The notes below the pieces were generated by a model. It saw only the letters and a program-made list of their open reading frames with translations, was not told the origin of the DNA and did not search any database. A stretch of DNA of 59,188 nucleotides from Bradyrhizobium sacchari (GTDB taxonomy: Bacteria > Pseudomonadota > Alphaproteobacteria > Rhizobiales > Xanthobacteraceae), in contig NZ_LWIG01000066.1 of NCBI RefSeq assembly GCF_002068095.1, positions 103,197 to 162,384 of the forward strand, written 5' to 3'. A program made the translations under genes and the position numbers. Within the stretch, counting starts at the first letter, position 1; every line of letters starts with the position of its first letter. Shown one piece after another: positions 43,085-50,734 of this stretch.

Positions 43085-44059
43085 TCAGGCCCGACGCCGG
43101 CGCGCAACGACCTTGCGCGCCGGCGATCTTTTTCGGCCTCCGCGGATGTTCGAGACGTCGGCCCTGGCGTAGTCGCGGCGGATGGTCTCGAGCAGGCGCA
43201 GAGCGGCAGCGCTGAGGAAGCCGCCGCGACGCGTCACCAGCACGATATGCTGGTCCGCCGCCAGATCGCCCACAGTGATCGTCGAGATCGCTCCCGCACG
43301 CAGTTCCTCCGCCACGTGGCTCTGCGCCAATAGCGCAAGGCCGAAGCCCGCCTCCACGAGCCGCTTCTGGGCGGTAAGGCTGTCCACCGCCGTCCACTCC
43401 ACGCCCCCGAGACCTTGCGTCAGGAACAGCGCGAACACGTGAGCTGCCGCGATCTCGCGGCGGCCGCGTGTTTCCGGGAACGCGATCCAGCGCTCGCCGC
43501 GCAGTTCGGCAAGCCGCTTCACGCGCTTGCCGGCAAGTGGATGATCGGACGCACAGACCACCTGCAACGCCTCGCGCAGCACCAGCTCATAAGCGAGATC
43601 GTCGGCACGGTCGGCGTTGTAACGCAAGCCGATCGTGGCCTCGCCGCGCCGGATGAGATCAGAGACCTCCGCGCTGGTCGCGGTCCGCAAGGCGAACGCG
43701 ACGGCGGGATTTTCCGCGACAAACCGCTTCATGATGCCGGACAGGCGGCCGTCGGCGAGCGTGCCGGTCACGGCCAGCGAAACCGGCCCCGAATTCTGCT
43801 TGGTCAGCGCGCGTATCGCCTGCTCGGCGTCCTGCGCCGCCGCGACGGCGCGCTCGGCATAGGGGATCAACACGCGCCCGGCATCGCTGAGCCGCGTGCG
43901 GCCCGCGATCCTCTCGAACAGGGGCACGCCGAGCTCCTGCTCCAGCAGCGCGATGCGACGGGAAATCGCCGGCTGCGAGCGATGCAGGAATTTCGCTGCG
44001 TTCGAGATGCCGCCGCGCCGGTGCACGACCAAGAACGTGTTCAGCGCGTCGCTGTCCAT
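43085..44059 (-). CDS. LysR-family transcriptional regulator
   Basis: 324 residues. The N-terminal winged HTH is clear (DALNTFLVVHRRGGISNAAKFLHRSQPAISRRIALLEQELGVPLFERIAGRTRLSDAG), followed by a periplasmic-binding-like ligand domain starting near SGPVSLAVTGTLADG. The C-terminus is very basic (RGGRKRSPARKVVARRRRA), and those codons also form the DUF1476 terminator on the other strand. ATG 44059 has GAGGTCCGGC before it. It is divergent from a PEP-mutase-family gene, its likely target. Confidence 0.93.
   Translation of the reverse strand: MDSDALNTFLVVHRRGGISNAAKFLHRSQPAISRRIALLEQELGVPLFERIAGRTRLSDAGRVLIPYAERAVAAAQDAEQAIRALTKQNSGPVSLAVTGTLADGRLSGIMKRFVAENPAVAFALRTATSAEVSDLIRRGEATIGLRYNADRADDLAYELVLREALQVVCASDHPLAGKRVKRLAELRGERWIAFPETRGRREIAAAHVFALFLTQGLGGVEWTAVDSLTAQKRLVEAGFGLALLAQSHVAEELRAGAISTITVGDLAADQHIVLVTRRGGFLSAAALRLLETIRRDYARADVSNIRGGRKRSPARKVVARRRRA
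43095..43133 (+). terminator. Perfect 13-bp terminator for the DUF1476 gene, inside the lysR coding end
   Basis: CGCCGGCGCGCAA, a 5-base loop (CGACC), TTGCGCGCCGGCG, then ATCTTTTT. The stem is perfect over 13 bp and begins 15 bp after the DUF1476 stop. The same bases encode the arginine-rich C-terminus of the converging LysR protein. Confidence 0.85.
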
Positions 44060-44100
44060 GCCGGACCTCATGCAAAAAGCTGATGATATCGACAGAAATA

Positions 44101-44110
44101 ACAAATTTGT
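44101..44110. promoter_or_regulatory. Likely LysR-type operator core
   Basis: ACAAATTTGT is a perfect 10-bp palindrome with the T-N(x)-A core style of LysR sites. It is flanked by GACAG/CTGATG repeats in an A+T-rich patch of the 108-bp divergent spacer. The adjacent lysR gene is the natural binder. Confidence 0.5.
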
Positions 44111-44167
44111 CTGATGCAGAAAACCGCCCTATCGCTGCTGCAGCAATAGCAGACCGAAGGAGCCACC

Positions 44168-44995
44168 ATGCGTAGCCAGGCCGACAAGGCAGCACGATTT
44201 CGCGAACTGCATCAGCGCCCCGGCGCCTTCATCATCCCGAACCCCTGGGATGCCGGCACCGCAAAACTGCTGGCGTCGATGGGGTTCGAGGCGCTGGCGA
44301 CGACGAGCCTTGGCCTTGCCAACACCCTCGGCAGCACGACCGTCAACCTGGATGCCATCCTTGAAAACTGCCGGATCATCGCCGAGGCGACCGATCTTCC
44401 CGTCAATGCCGACCTCGAAAACTGTGGCGCCGACGACCCGAAGACCGCGGCAAGGGCCATCACGCGCGCCGCGGAGGCCGGCTGCGTCGGCGGCTCGATC
44501 GAGGATTTTACCGGCGATCCGCGCAAGCCGATCTACGAATTCCAGCTCGCGGTCGAACGCGTGCATGCCGCCGTCGAGGCGGCACGCACGCTCCCCTTCC
44601 CGTTCACGCTGACGGCCCGCGCGGAGAACCTGCTGAAGGGCAATAGCGATCTCGACGACACGATCCGGCGGCTTCAGGCCTTCGAGGCCGCCGGCGCCGA
44701 CGTGCTGTATTCACCGGGGGTGCACGACATCGAGACCATCCGCACCGTGGCCTCGTCGGTCAAAAAGCCCTTCAACCTGGTGATGGGCTTTGCCGATCCG
44801 ACGCTGACCGTCGAGCAGATTGCCGCTGCCGGCGTCAAGCGCATCAGCGTCGGCGGCGCGATGGCGCGTTATGCGCTGGCGGCGTTCCTGAAGAGCGCAC
44901 ACGAGATGAAGGAGAACGGCTCCTTCACCTTTGTTCGCGAGATGGCGCCGATCAAGCAGGTGCGTGACGCCTTCGCGTCGCTCAGCCCTCCTTGA
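44168..44995 (+). CDS. Isocitrate lyase/PEP mutase-family enzyme
   Basis: 275 residues. A TIM-barrel lyase with FIIPNPWDAGTAKLLASMGFEALATTSLGLA, the metal-site stretch PVNADLENCGADDP and SIEDFTGD. The catalytic loop of true isocitrate lyases (KKCGH) is absent, so it belongs to the oxaloacetate-decarboxylase / 2-methylisocitrate-lyase-like branch with unknown substrate. AGGAGCCACC precedes the start. It is probably controlled by the divergent LysR gene. Its 3' end overlaps the cynS end by 14 bp. Confidence 0.88.
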   Translation: MRSQADKAARFRELHQRPGAFIIPNPWDAGTAKLLASMGFEALATTSLGLANTLGSTTVNLDAILENCRIIAEATDLPVNADLENCGADDPKTAARAITRAAEAGCVGGSIEDFTGDPRKPIYEFQLAVERVHAAVEAARTLPFPFTLTARAENLLKGNSDLDDTIRRLQAFEAAGADVLYSPGVHDIETIRTVASSVKKPFNLVMGFADPTLTVEQIAAAGVKRISVGGAMARYALAAFLKSAHEMKENGSFTFVREMAPIKQVRDAFASLSPP

Positions 44996-45470
44996 AGCCG
45001 TACTCCGGCACGTTGCCGCTGGCGCCGTAATATTTGTACGGCAGGAACTTGCCGCTCATGGTGATCTTGACGCGGTCGCCCTTCGGATTGGCGACCCGCT
45101 CGATGCCCATGTCGAAGTCGATCGCCGACATGATGCCGTCGCCGAACTCTTCCTCGATCAGCGCCTTCCAGGCCGGGCCGTTCACCATCACCATCTCGTA
45201 GAAGCGATAGATCAGGGGATCGGTCGGCGGCATCGGCGTGCCGGTGCCGCGCATCGGCACCTCGTTGAGCATGGCCGTCTCGGTTTTCGACAGGCCGAAC
45301 AGCTCGCCGGCGTTGGCCGCCTGCGGCTTCGTCAGCTTCATCTGGCCCATGATCGCGCCGACGATCAGCACCTCGGAATAGCCGCCGATCTTCTCGCAGA
45401 TATGTTTCCAGCTCCAGCCCTTCTCGCGCTTGATGTCGAGCAGTTTTTCGGTGAGGTCTTCGCGTTTCAT
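44982..45470 (-). CDS. cynS: Cyanate hydratase (cyanase)
   Basis: 162 residues. Converts cyanate and bicarbonate to ammonia and CO2 (via carbamate). The C-terminal catalytic part keeps the family's residues: Arg89 and Glu92 in PLIYRFYEMVMVNGPAW, and Ser115 in FGDGIMSAIDF. The N-terminal helical domain (LLDIKREKGWSWKHICEKIGG) is also typical. It is the last gene after an ABC transporter (15 bp after the ATPase stop), implying that the transporter imports cyanate. Expression is likely from the sigma-54 promoter upstream of the operon. Confidence 0.97.
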   Translation of the reverse strand: MKREDLTEKLLDIKREKGWSWKHICEKIGGYSEVLIVGAIMGQMKLTKPQAANAGELFGLSKTETAMLNEVPMRGTGTPMPPTDPLIYRFYEMVMVNGPAWKALIEEEFGDGIMSAIDFDMGIERVANPKGDRVKITMSGKFLPYKYYGASGNVPEYGFKEG

Positions 45471-45485
45471 GTCAGTGTCTCCTCG

Positions 45486-46409
45486 TTAGGCGGTCAGTCC
45501 GGGATTGGTCCCGGGTGTCCAGGTCTGTCGTTGCTCTTCACCGCTGGATGCGATCGAGAGGCCAGGCTTGCCGATGCGCACCACGGGCACGTTGCGGGGA
45601 TCGTGATCCGGTGTCTCGGCGGCGAAGGTCTTGCTGCGCGTCACCAGGAAATCGATGATGTGGTTGCGCAGTGCGTAGTAGAGCGGATGGCGGTGCAGGT
45701 CGGTGCGGCCGCGGTCCCTGGGCAGCGGATTCTCGACGACCTCGGCCAGCACCGCGCCGGGACCGTTGGTCATCAGGAAAATCTTGTCGGCGAGATAGAT
45801 CGCCTCGTCGACGTCATGGGTGATCATGAACGCGGTCTGCCCGGTCTCCAGGCAAATCCGCCGCACCTCGTCCTGCAGCGTGCCGCGCGTCAGCGCGTCG
45901 AGCGCCGAGAACGGCTCGTCCATCAGCATCATCTTCGGCGTGATCGACAGCGCCCGCGCGATGCCGACGCGCTGCTTCATGCCGCCCGACAGTTCTGACG
46001 GCCGCTTGTGCTCGGAGCCCGTGAGGCCGACGAGATCGATGAATGTCTGCGCGTGCGCCTTGACCTTGGCGCGGTCCCAGCTCCGCCATTTCGAACTCAC
46101 GGCATAGGCGACGTTGCCGAGCACGGTGCGCCATGGCAGCAGCGCGTGGCTCTGGAAGATCACGGCGCGGTCGAGGCTGGTGCCCGAGATCGCCTGGCCG
46201 TCGACGATGACGGCGCCCTCGGTCGGCGCATCGAGGCCGGCGAGGATGTTGAGCACCGTGGTCTTGCCGCAGCCGGAATGGCCGATCACGCAGCAGAACT
46301 CGCCGCGCGCCATCGAGAGCCAGAGGTTCTCGAACACGGTGGTCGTCGCGCCAGCGGCGCCGGGATAGCGCTTCGCAATGCCTTCGATCGAGATGAACTT
46401 GTCGGACAC
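45486..46409 (-). CDS. ABC transporter ATPase, NitT/TauT type, cyanate-linked
   Basis: 307 residues. Walker A GHSGCGKTT, Q-loop region FQSHALLPWRTV, signature LSGGMKQRVGIARAL, Walker B MMLMDEPFSALD and the switch HDVDEAIYLAD are all present. The C-terminal 60 residues extend beyond the usual NrtD/SsuB length. GTG 46409 lies 5 bp after the permease stop, with GGAG nine bases upstream. It energises import through the preceding permease. The next gene is cynS. Confidence 0.93.
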   Translation of the reverse strand: MSDKFISIEGIAKRYPGAAGATTTVFENLWLSMARGEFCCVIGHSGCGKTTVLNILAGLDAPTEGAVIVDGQAISGTSLDRAVIFQSHALLPWRTVLGNVAYAVSSKWRSWDRAKVKAHAQTFIDLVGLTGSEHKRPSELSGGMKQRVGIARALSITPKMMLMDEPFSALDALTRGTLQDEVRRICLETGQTAFMITHDVDEAIYLADKIFLMTNGPGAVLAEVVENPLPRDRGRTDLHRHPLYYALRNHIIDFLVTRSKTFAAETPDHDPRNVPVVRIGKPGLSIASSGEEQRQTWTPGTNPGLTA

Positions 46410-46414
46410 AGGCT

Positions 46415-47254
46415 TTACTCCGGAAACGTGACCATGCGCGTGAAGCGCGCCAGGATCTGGTCGAGCAGCATGCCCACGATCCCGATCAGGAGGATCGCGA
46501 TGATCACGTTGGTGATCGAGAGGTTGTTCCACTCGTTCCAGACGAAGTAGCCGATGCCGGTGCCGCCGACGAGCATCTCCGCCGCGACGATCACGAGCCA
46601 GGCGATGCCGATCGAGATGCGCATGCCGGTCAAAATCGTCGGCGCCGCTGCAGGCAGGATCACGGTGAAGGCGCGCCTGATGGTGCCGACCTCCAGCGTG
46701 CGGGCGACGTTGATCCATTCCTTGCGCACGCTGGCGACGCCGAACACGGTGTTGAGCAGCATCGGCCAGATCGAGCAGATGAAGATCACGAAGATCGCGG
46801 AGACCGAGGAATCCTTGATGGTGTAGAGCGCCAGCGGCATCCAGGCGAGCGGCGAGATCGGCTTCAAGACCTGGATGAAGGGATCGAGCGCCTTGCTGAG
46901 CAGCGGCGACATGCCGATGAGGAAGCCGAGCGGGATCGCGACCAGCACCGCGAGCAGATAGCCGGTGCCAACGCGCGCAATGGAGTAGGCGAGCTGGATG
47001 CCGAGCCCCTTGTCGTTCGGCCCGTTGTCGTAGAACGGCCGCTTGAGGTGCTCCCAGAGTTTTGCACCGACGTCGAGCGGGCCCGGCATGGCGGATTTGC
47101 CCTGCGTCGCTGTGAGGCCCATCAGCTTGGCGTATTCCGGGCTCATCGTCGCCACCGGGGCCGTCGAGCGCGTCGCGAGATGCCAGATGCCGAGGAAGGC
47201 GGCCAGCAGCACGATGGAGACGAGGCCGGCGCGAAAGCGAAGGGAGGATGTCAT
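46415..47254 (-). CDS. ABC transporter permease, NitT/TauT type, cyanate-linked
   Basis: 279 residues with about six membrane helices. It holds the coupling loop EWINVARTLEVGTIRRAFTVILPAAAPTILTGMRISIGIAWLVIVAAEML, which is the EAA motif region of this family, close to NrtB and SsuC. It starts 4 bp after the binding-protein stop, so the genes form one operon. Substrate specificity is inferred from cynS in the operon, not from the permease itself. Confidence 0.92.
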   Translation of the reverse strand: MTSSLRFRAGLVSIVLLAAFLGIWHLATRSTAPVATMSPEYAKLMGLTATQGKSAMPGPLDVGAKLWEHLKRPFYDNGPNDKGLGIQLAYSIARVGTGYLLAVLVAIPLGFLIGMSPLLSKALDPFIQVLKPISPLAWMPLALYTIKDSSVSAIFVIFICSIWPMLLNTVFGVASVRKEWINVARTLEVGTIRRAFTVILPAAAPTILTGMRISIGIAWLVIVAAEMLVGGTGIGYFVWNEWNNLSITNVIIAILLIGIVGMLLDQILARFTRMVTFPE

Positions 47255-47258
47255 CGCT

Positions 47259-48638
47259 TCACGACGCCTTCCTGATCTTGAAGCTGGCGAGGTAATCCTC
47301 GGGCTTGGCCGGATCGAAAGTCTTGCCCATCACCGCGAACGACTTGTAGCTGCTCGCCGGCGGCGACAGGCCCATCTCGGTCATCAGCTTCTTGGTGTCG
47401 GTCGCCAGATAAACCTGCTCGGCCACCGCCTTGTAATCGACATCGCCCTTGATCTGGCCCCAGCGCTTCATCTGCGTCAGCATCCACACCGCAAAGGACT
47501 GCCAGGGGAACGGATCGAAATCGACACGCTTTGCATCGGTCTTCACCCCGCCAAGGCCGTCGGCATAGGTGCCGGTCAGCACCTGCTCCAGCACCGTCAC
47601 CGGCGCGTTGATGTAGTTGGCCGGCGCGATCGCTTCCGCGATCTGCTTGCGGTTCTCCGCCTTCGACGCATAGGCGGTGGCATCGACGATGGCGCGGGTC
47701 AGCGCGGCAAAGCTGTTCGGCGCTGATGTGATGAACTCGCGGCTGGCGGCAAAGCTGCAGCAGGGATGGCCGTCCCAGATCTCCTTCGACAAGAGATGCA
47801 TGAAGCCGACGCCGTCATAGATCGCGCGCTGGCAGATATTGTCGGGCGCGAGGAAGCCGTCGATGTTGTCGGCGCGCAAATTTGCCACCATCTCCGGCGG
47901 CGGCACCGAGCGCAGCTGCACGTCGGTATCTGGGTCGAGGCCGTGCTCGGCGAGATAATAGCGCAGCAAATAATTATGCATGGAATAGTCGAAGGGGATC
48001 GCGAATTTCAGGCCCTTCCAGTCCTTCGGATCGCGCTTGTCCTTGTGCTTGGTCGCCAGCACGATGCCCTGCCCGTTGATGTTCTCGATCGCGGGCACCG
48101 CGAACGGAATGGCATTGGCACCGAGGCCGAGCGAGATCGCAATCGGCATCGGCGCCAGCATGTGGGCGGCGTCGTATTCCTTGTTGATGGTCTTGTCGCG
48201 GATCACGGCCCAGCCCGCGGTCTTCACCACTTCGACATTGAGGCCGTGCTTGGCATAGAATCCCATCGGCGCCGCCATGATGATGGGCGTCGCGCAGGTG
48301 ATCGGAATGAAGCCGACCTTGAGGTCCTTCTTCTCGGGCGCACCGGTCTGCGCAAACACTTCGGTCGCGGTCTTGAGCGGGAAGAACTGCGAGAGTGCCG
48401 CGAGCGCGGTGGACGCGCCCACCGATTTCAGGAACGCGCGCCGCGCCACGTCCTGCGGAAACATCGCGCGCATCACCGCGGAAGCGACGACGCCCTCGTA
48501 GCGCTTCTCCTCGCTCGCGACGGGATCGCAGCGCAGGCCGGTGGCCTGCTCGTGCTCGGCCGCGGATTGATGCTGGCCGCAGACGCAGCCGGCTTGAAGG
48601 TTGCGATCGGGATCAAACGGATTGTCGAAAGTGGACAT
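47259..48638 (-). CDS. NrtA/CmpA-type ABC substrate-binding protein with Cys-rich N-terminal extension
   Basis: 459 residues. The binding domain resembles NrtA (LKVGFIPITCATPIIMAAPMGFYAKHGLNVEVVKTAGWAVIRDKTINKEYDAAHML). A twin-arginine signal DVARRAFLKSVGASTALAAL begins near residue 63, so the 60 residues before it would be cytoplasmic. They contain AGCVCGQHQSAAEHE, a Cys/His-rich segment. The far start at 48638 is supported by GGAGGGCCCG and by the sigma-54 promoter that would start transcripts near 48663. It is the first gene of the cyn operon. Confidence 0.92.
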   Translation of the reverse strand: MSTFDNPFDPDRNLQAGCVCGQHQSAAEHEQATGLRCDPVASEEKRYEGVVASAVMRAMFPQDVARRAFLKSVGASTALAALSQFFPLKTATEVFAQTGAPEKKDLKVGFIPITCATPIIMAAPMGFYAKHGLNVEVVKTAGWAVIRDKTINKEYDAAHMLAPMPIAISLGLGANAIPFAVPAIENINGQGIVLATKHKDKRDPKDWKGLKFAIPFDYSMHNYLLRYYLAEHGLDPDTDVQLRSVPPPEMVANLRADNIDGFLAPDNICQRAIYDGVGFMHLLSKEIWDGHPCCSFAASREFITSAPNSFAALTRAIVDATAYASKAENRKQIAEAIAPANYINAPVTVLEQVLTGTYADGLGGVKTDAKRVDFDPFPWQSFAVWMLTQMKRWGQIKGDVDYKAVAEQVYLATDTKKLMTEMGLSPPASSYKSFAVMGKTFDPAKPEDYLASFKIRKAS

Positions 48639-48674
48639 CGGGCCCTCCTGCGCGTCATTGCTGGGGGGAATTAC

Positions 48675-48689
48675 GCAAGGAGCATGCCA
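48675..48689 (-). promoter_or_regulatory. Sigma-54 (-24/-12) promoter of the cyanate operon
   Basis: Read on the minus strand: TGGCATG, four bases (CTCC), TTGC. This matches the -24/-12 consensus TGGCACG-N4-TTGC with one mismatch and exact spacing. Transcription would begin near 48663, about 25 nt before the binding-protein ATG, leaving room for its GGAGG ribosome site. A sigma-54 activator gene starts 110 bp away in the other direction. Confidence 0.85.
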
Positions 48690-48745
48690 CCGCCGTCAGG
48701 CCAGCCAGTGCCTTGATGACGCAGCACTTTCGCCCGCGCTTGGCC

Positions 48746-48801
48746 ACTACGAAAACTCGTGATAAACGAGATTTCGTAGTTCAATGACGAGATTTCGTAA
48801 T
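48746..48801. promoter_or_regulatory. Three-half-site operator / upstream activator array
   Basis: ACTACGAAAACTCGT (48746-48760) and ACGAGATTTCGTAGT (48766-48780) form a 15-bp-arm inverted repeat with one mismatch and a 5-base centre. A third half-site, ACGAGATTTCGTAAT, lies at 48787-48801, exactly 21 bp from the second and overlapping the activator's ATG. The centre is about 100 bp upstream of the expected sigma-54 start, typical for an enhancer site. The overlap suggests self-repression. Confidence 0.85.
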
Positions 48802-50725
48802 GGCAACGACGCCGATGCCCGCCCCCGACGATGTGGCTCCCGCCATCGATCCGCGCATCACGGCGTTCGAATCCTCGGTCGAGGCGACACTGCTGGTCGA
48901 TCCCTTCAGCGATCAGATCGTCGATGCCAATCCCGCCGCCTGCGCCCTGCTCGGCTATGACCGCGCCCTGCTGCGGCAAACGAAGGCGAGCACGCTCCAC
49001 GCCGGCGAGCTTCCCGCGCTGACCGTCTTCACCCAGGCCGTGCTGCACAAGGGGGCCTACTGGACCACTTCGCTCAATCCCCGCCATGCGACGGGGCAAA
49101 ATCTCCAGCTCGAATATGCCGGCTGCCTGCTGCCGCATGACGGCCGCTCGCTGCTGCTGCTGACGCTGACCGATCTCGAAGCCCGCCGCCGGCGCAATGT
49201 CGATGCCGCCGCCGAAGACCACATGCGCGGCGGTATTTCGACCTGGCAGCGGGTCGAGCGCGTGTTCCAGGACATCGAGCGCGAGAACCAGCTGATCCTG
49301 CGCGCGGCCGGCGAAGGCATCTACGGCGTCAACGCGGAAGGCAAGACCACCTTCGTCAATCCCGCCGCGGAACGGATGCTGGGCTGGACCGCCGAGGAGC
49401 TGGTCGGCAAGGAGATCCACCCGATCATGCATCACACCCATCACGACGGCCGCCACTATCCCAACCACGACTGCCCGATCTATGCGGCGTTCCGCGACGG
49501 CGCCGTGCACCAGGTCGATGGCGAGGTGTTCTGGCGCAAGGACGGCTCGCCGGCCTGGGTCGAATACACCTCCACGCCGATCCGCGATCGCGGCGTCGTG
49601 GTCGGCGCCGTCGTCGTGTTCCGCGACGTCAGCCAGCGCCGCGAGGCCGACGAGAAGCTGCATGCGGCCCTCGCCGAGGTCGACCGCCTGCGCGAGCGGC
49701 TGGAGCTGGAGAACGCTTATCTGCAGGAGGAGATCCGCATCGAGACCAATCCCCGCGGCATTATCGGTGGAAGCGAGGCGATCCAGAAGACGCTGCGCCA
49801 GGTCAAGCTGGTGGCGCCGACCACCGCGGCGGTGATGATCACAGGCGAGTCCGGCACCGGCAAGGAGCTGATCGCGCGCGCCATTCACGAGGATTCCACC
49901 CGCAGCGACCGGCCGCTGATCCGCGTCAACTGCGCAGCGATCCCGCGCGAATTGTTCGAGAGCGAGTTCTTCGGCCATGTCCGAGGCGCCTTCACCGGCG
50001 CAACGCGCGACCGCATCGGCCGCTTCGAGCTCGCCGACGGCGGCACGCTGTTCCTCGACGAGGTCGGCGAGATCCCGCTCGAGCTGCAGGGCAAGCTGCT
50101 GCGCGTATTGCAGGAGGGACATTTCGAGCGCGTCGGCCAGGAGCGCACTCGCGCGGTCGACGTCCGCGTCATCGCCGCGACCAACCGCGACCTCAAGCAG
50201 GAGGTGCAGCGCGGCCGCTTTCGCGAGGACCTGTATTTCCGCCTCAACGTATTCCCGATCGAGACCGTGCCCTTGCGCGAACGGCGCGAGGACATTCCCC
50301 TGCTCGCCCAGCATTTCTTGACGCGCGAGGGCAAGGCGCTGAAATCGAATTTGCGCCTGTCGGAAGGCGATGCGCGGCGGCTGACGCGCTACGACTGGCC
50401 CGGCAATGTCCGCGAATTGCAGAACGTGATCGAGCGCGCCGCGATCCTGTCGCAGAACGGCCGCCTGCGCATCGACCTGCCGGACACCGCCGGCGCGCAG
50501 GCACCGAGCGGCGCCGCCCGCCAGAAGGCCGATGCGCGCCCCGCCGTCATGACGTCAGCTGAAATGCGCGACCACGAGCGCGCCAACATCCTCGCCGCGC
50601 TCGAGGCCTGCGCCGGAAAGGTCTTCGGCCCCGGCGGCGCGGCCGAGTTGCTCGATCTCAAGCCGACCACGCTGGCCTCGCGGATCAAGGCGCTGGGAAT
50701 CGCACCCCGGCCGCGAGCCATGTGA
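48800..50725 (+). CDS. PAS-domain sigma-54-dependent activator (bEBP) of the cyanate operon
   Basis: 641 residues. Two PAS-like sensor domains (about 20-120 and 165-290) and a coiled linker are followed by the AAA+ domain. That domain has Walker A GESGTGKE (349-356), the sigma-54 contact loop GAFTGA (396-401), Walker B GGTLFLDEVGE and the R-finger region. A Fis-type HTH follows at the end (ERANILAALEACAGKVFGPGGAAELLDLKPTTLASRIKALGI). The PAS ligand or redox signal is unknown. Divergence from the cyn operon, the sigma-54 promoter and the operator array make it the likely cyn activator. Confidence 0.94.
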   Translation: MATTPMPAPDDVAPAIDPRITAFESSVEATLLVDPFSDQIVDANPAACALLGYDRALLRQTKASTLHAGELPALTVFTQAVLHKGAYWTTSLNPRHATGQNLQLEYAGCLLPHDGRSLLLLTLTDLEARRRRNVDAAAEDHMRGGISTWQRVERVFQDIERENQLILRAAGEGIYGVNAEGKTTFVNPAAERMLGWTAEELVGKEIHPIMHHTHHDGRHYPNHDCPIYAAFRDGAVHQVDGEVFWRKDGSPAWVEYTSTPIRDRGVVVGAVVVFRDVSQRREADEKLHAALAEVDRLRERLELENAYLQEEIRIETNPRGIIGGSEAIQKTLRQVKLVAPTTAAVMITGESGTGKELIARAIHEDSTRSDRPLIRVNCAAIPRELFESEFFGHVRGAFTGATRDRIGRFELADGGTLFLDEVGEIPLELQGKLLRVLQEGHFERVGQERTRAVDVRVIAATNRDLKQEVQRGRFREDLYFRLNVFPIETVPLRERREDIPLLAQHFLTREGKALKSNLRLSEGDARRLTRYDWPGNVRELQNVIERAAILSQNGRLRIDLPDTAGAQAPSGAARQKADARPAVMTSAEMRDHERANILAALEACAGKVFGPGGAAELLDLKPTTLASRIKALGIAPRPRAM

Positions 50726-50734
50726 TCGCAGTAC

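Noticed and set aside
45486..48638. Calling the ABC genes a nitrate transporter (nrtABD)
   Set aside because: The family likeness is real, but no nitrate or nitrite reductase is near and cynS closes the operon, so cyanate is the better guess.
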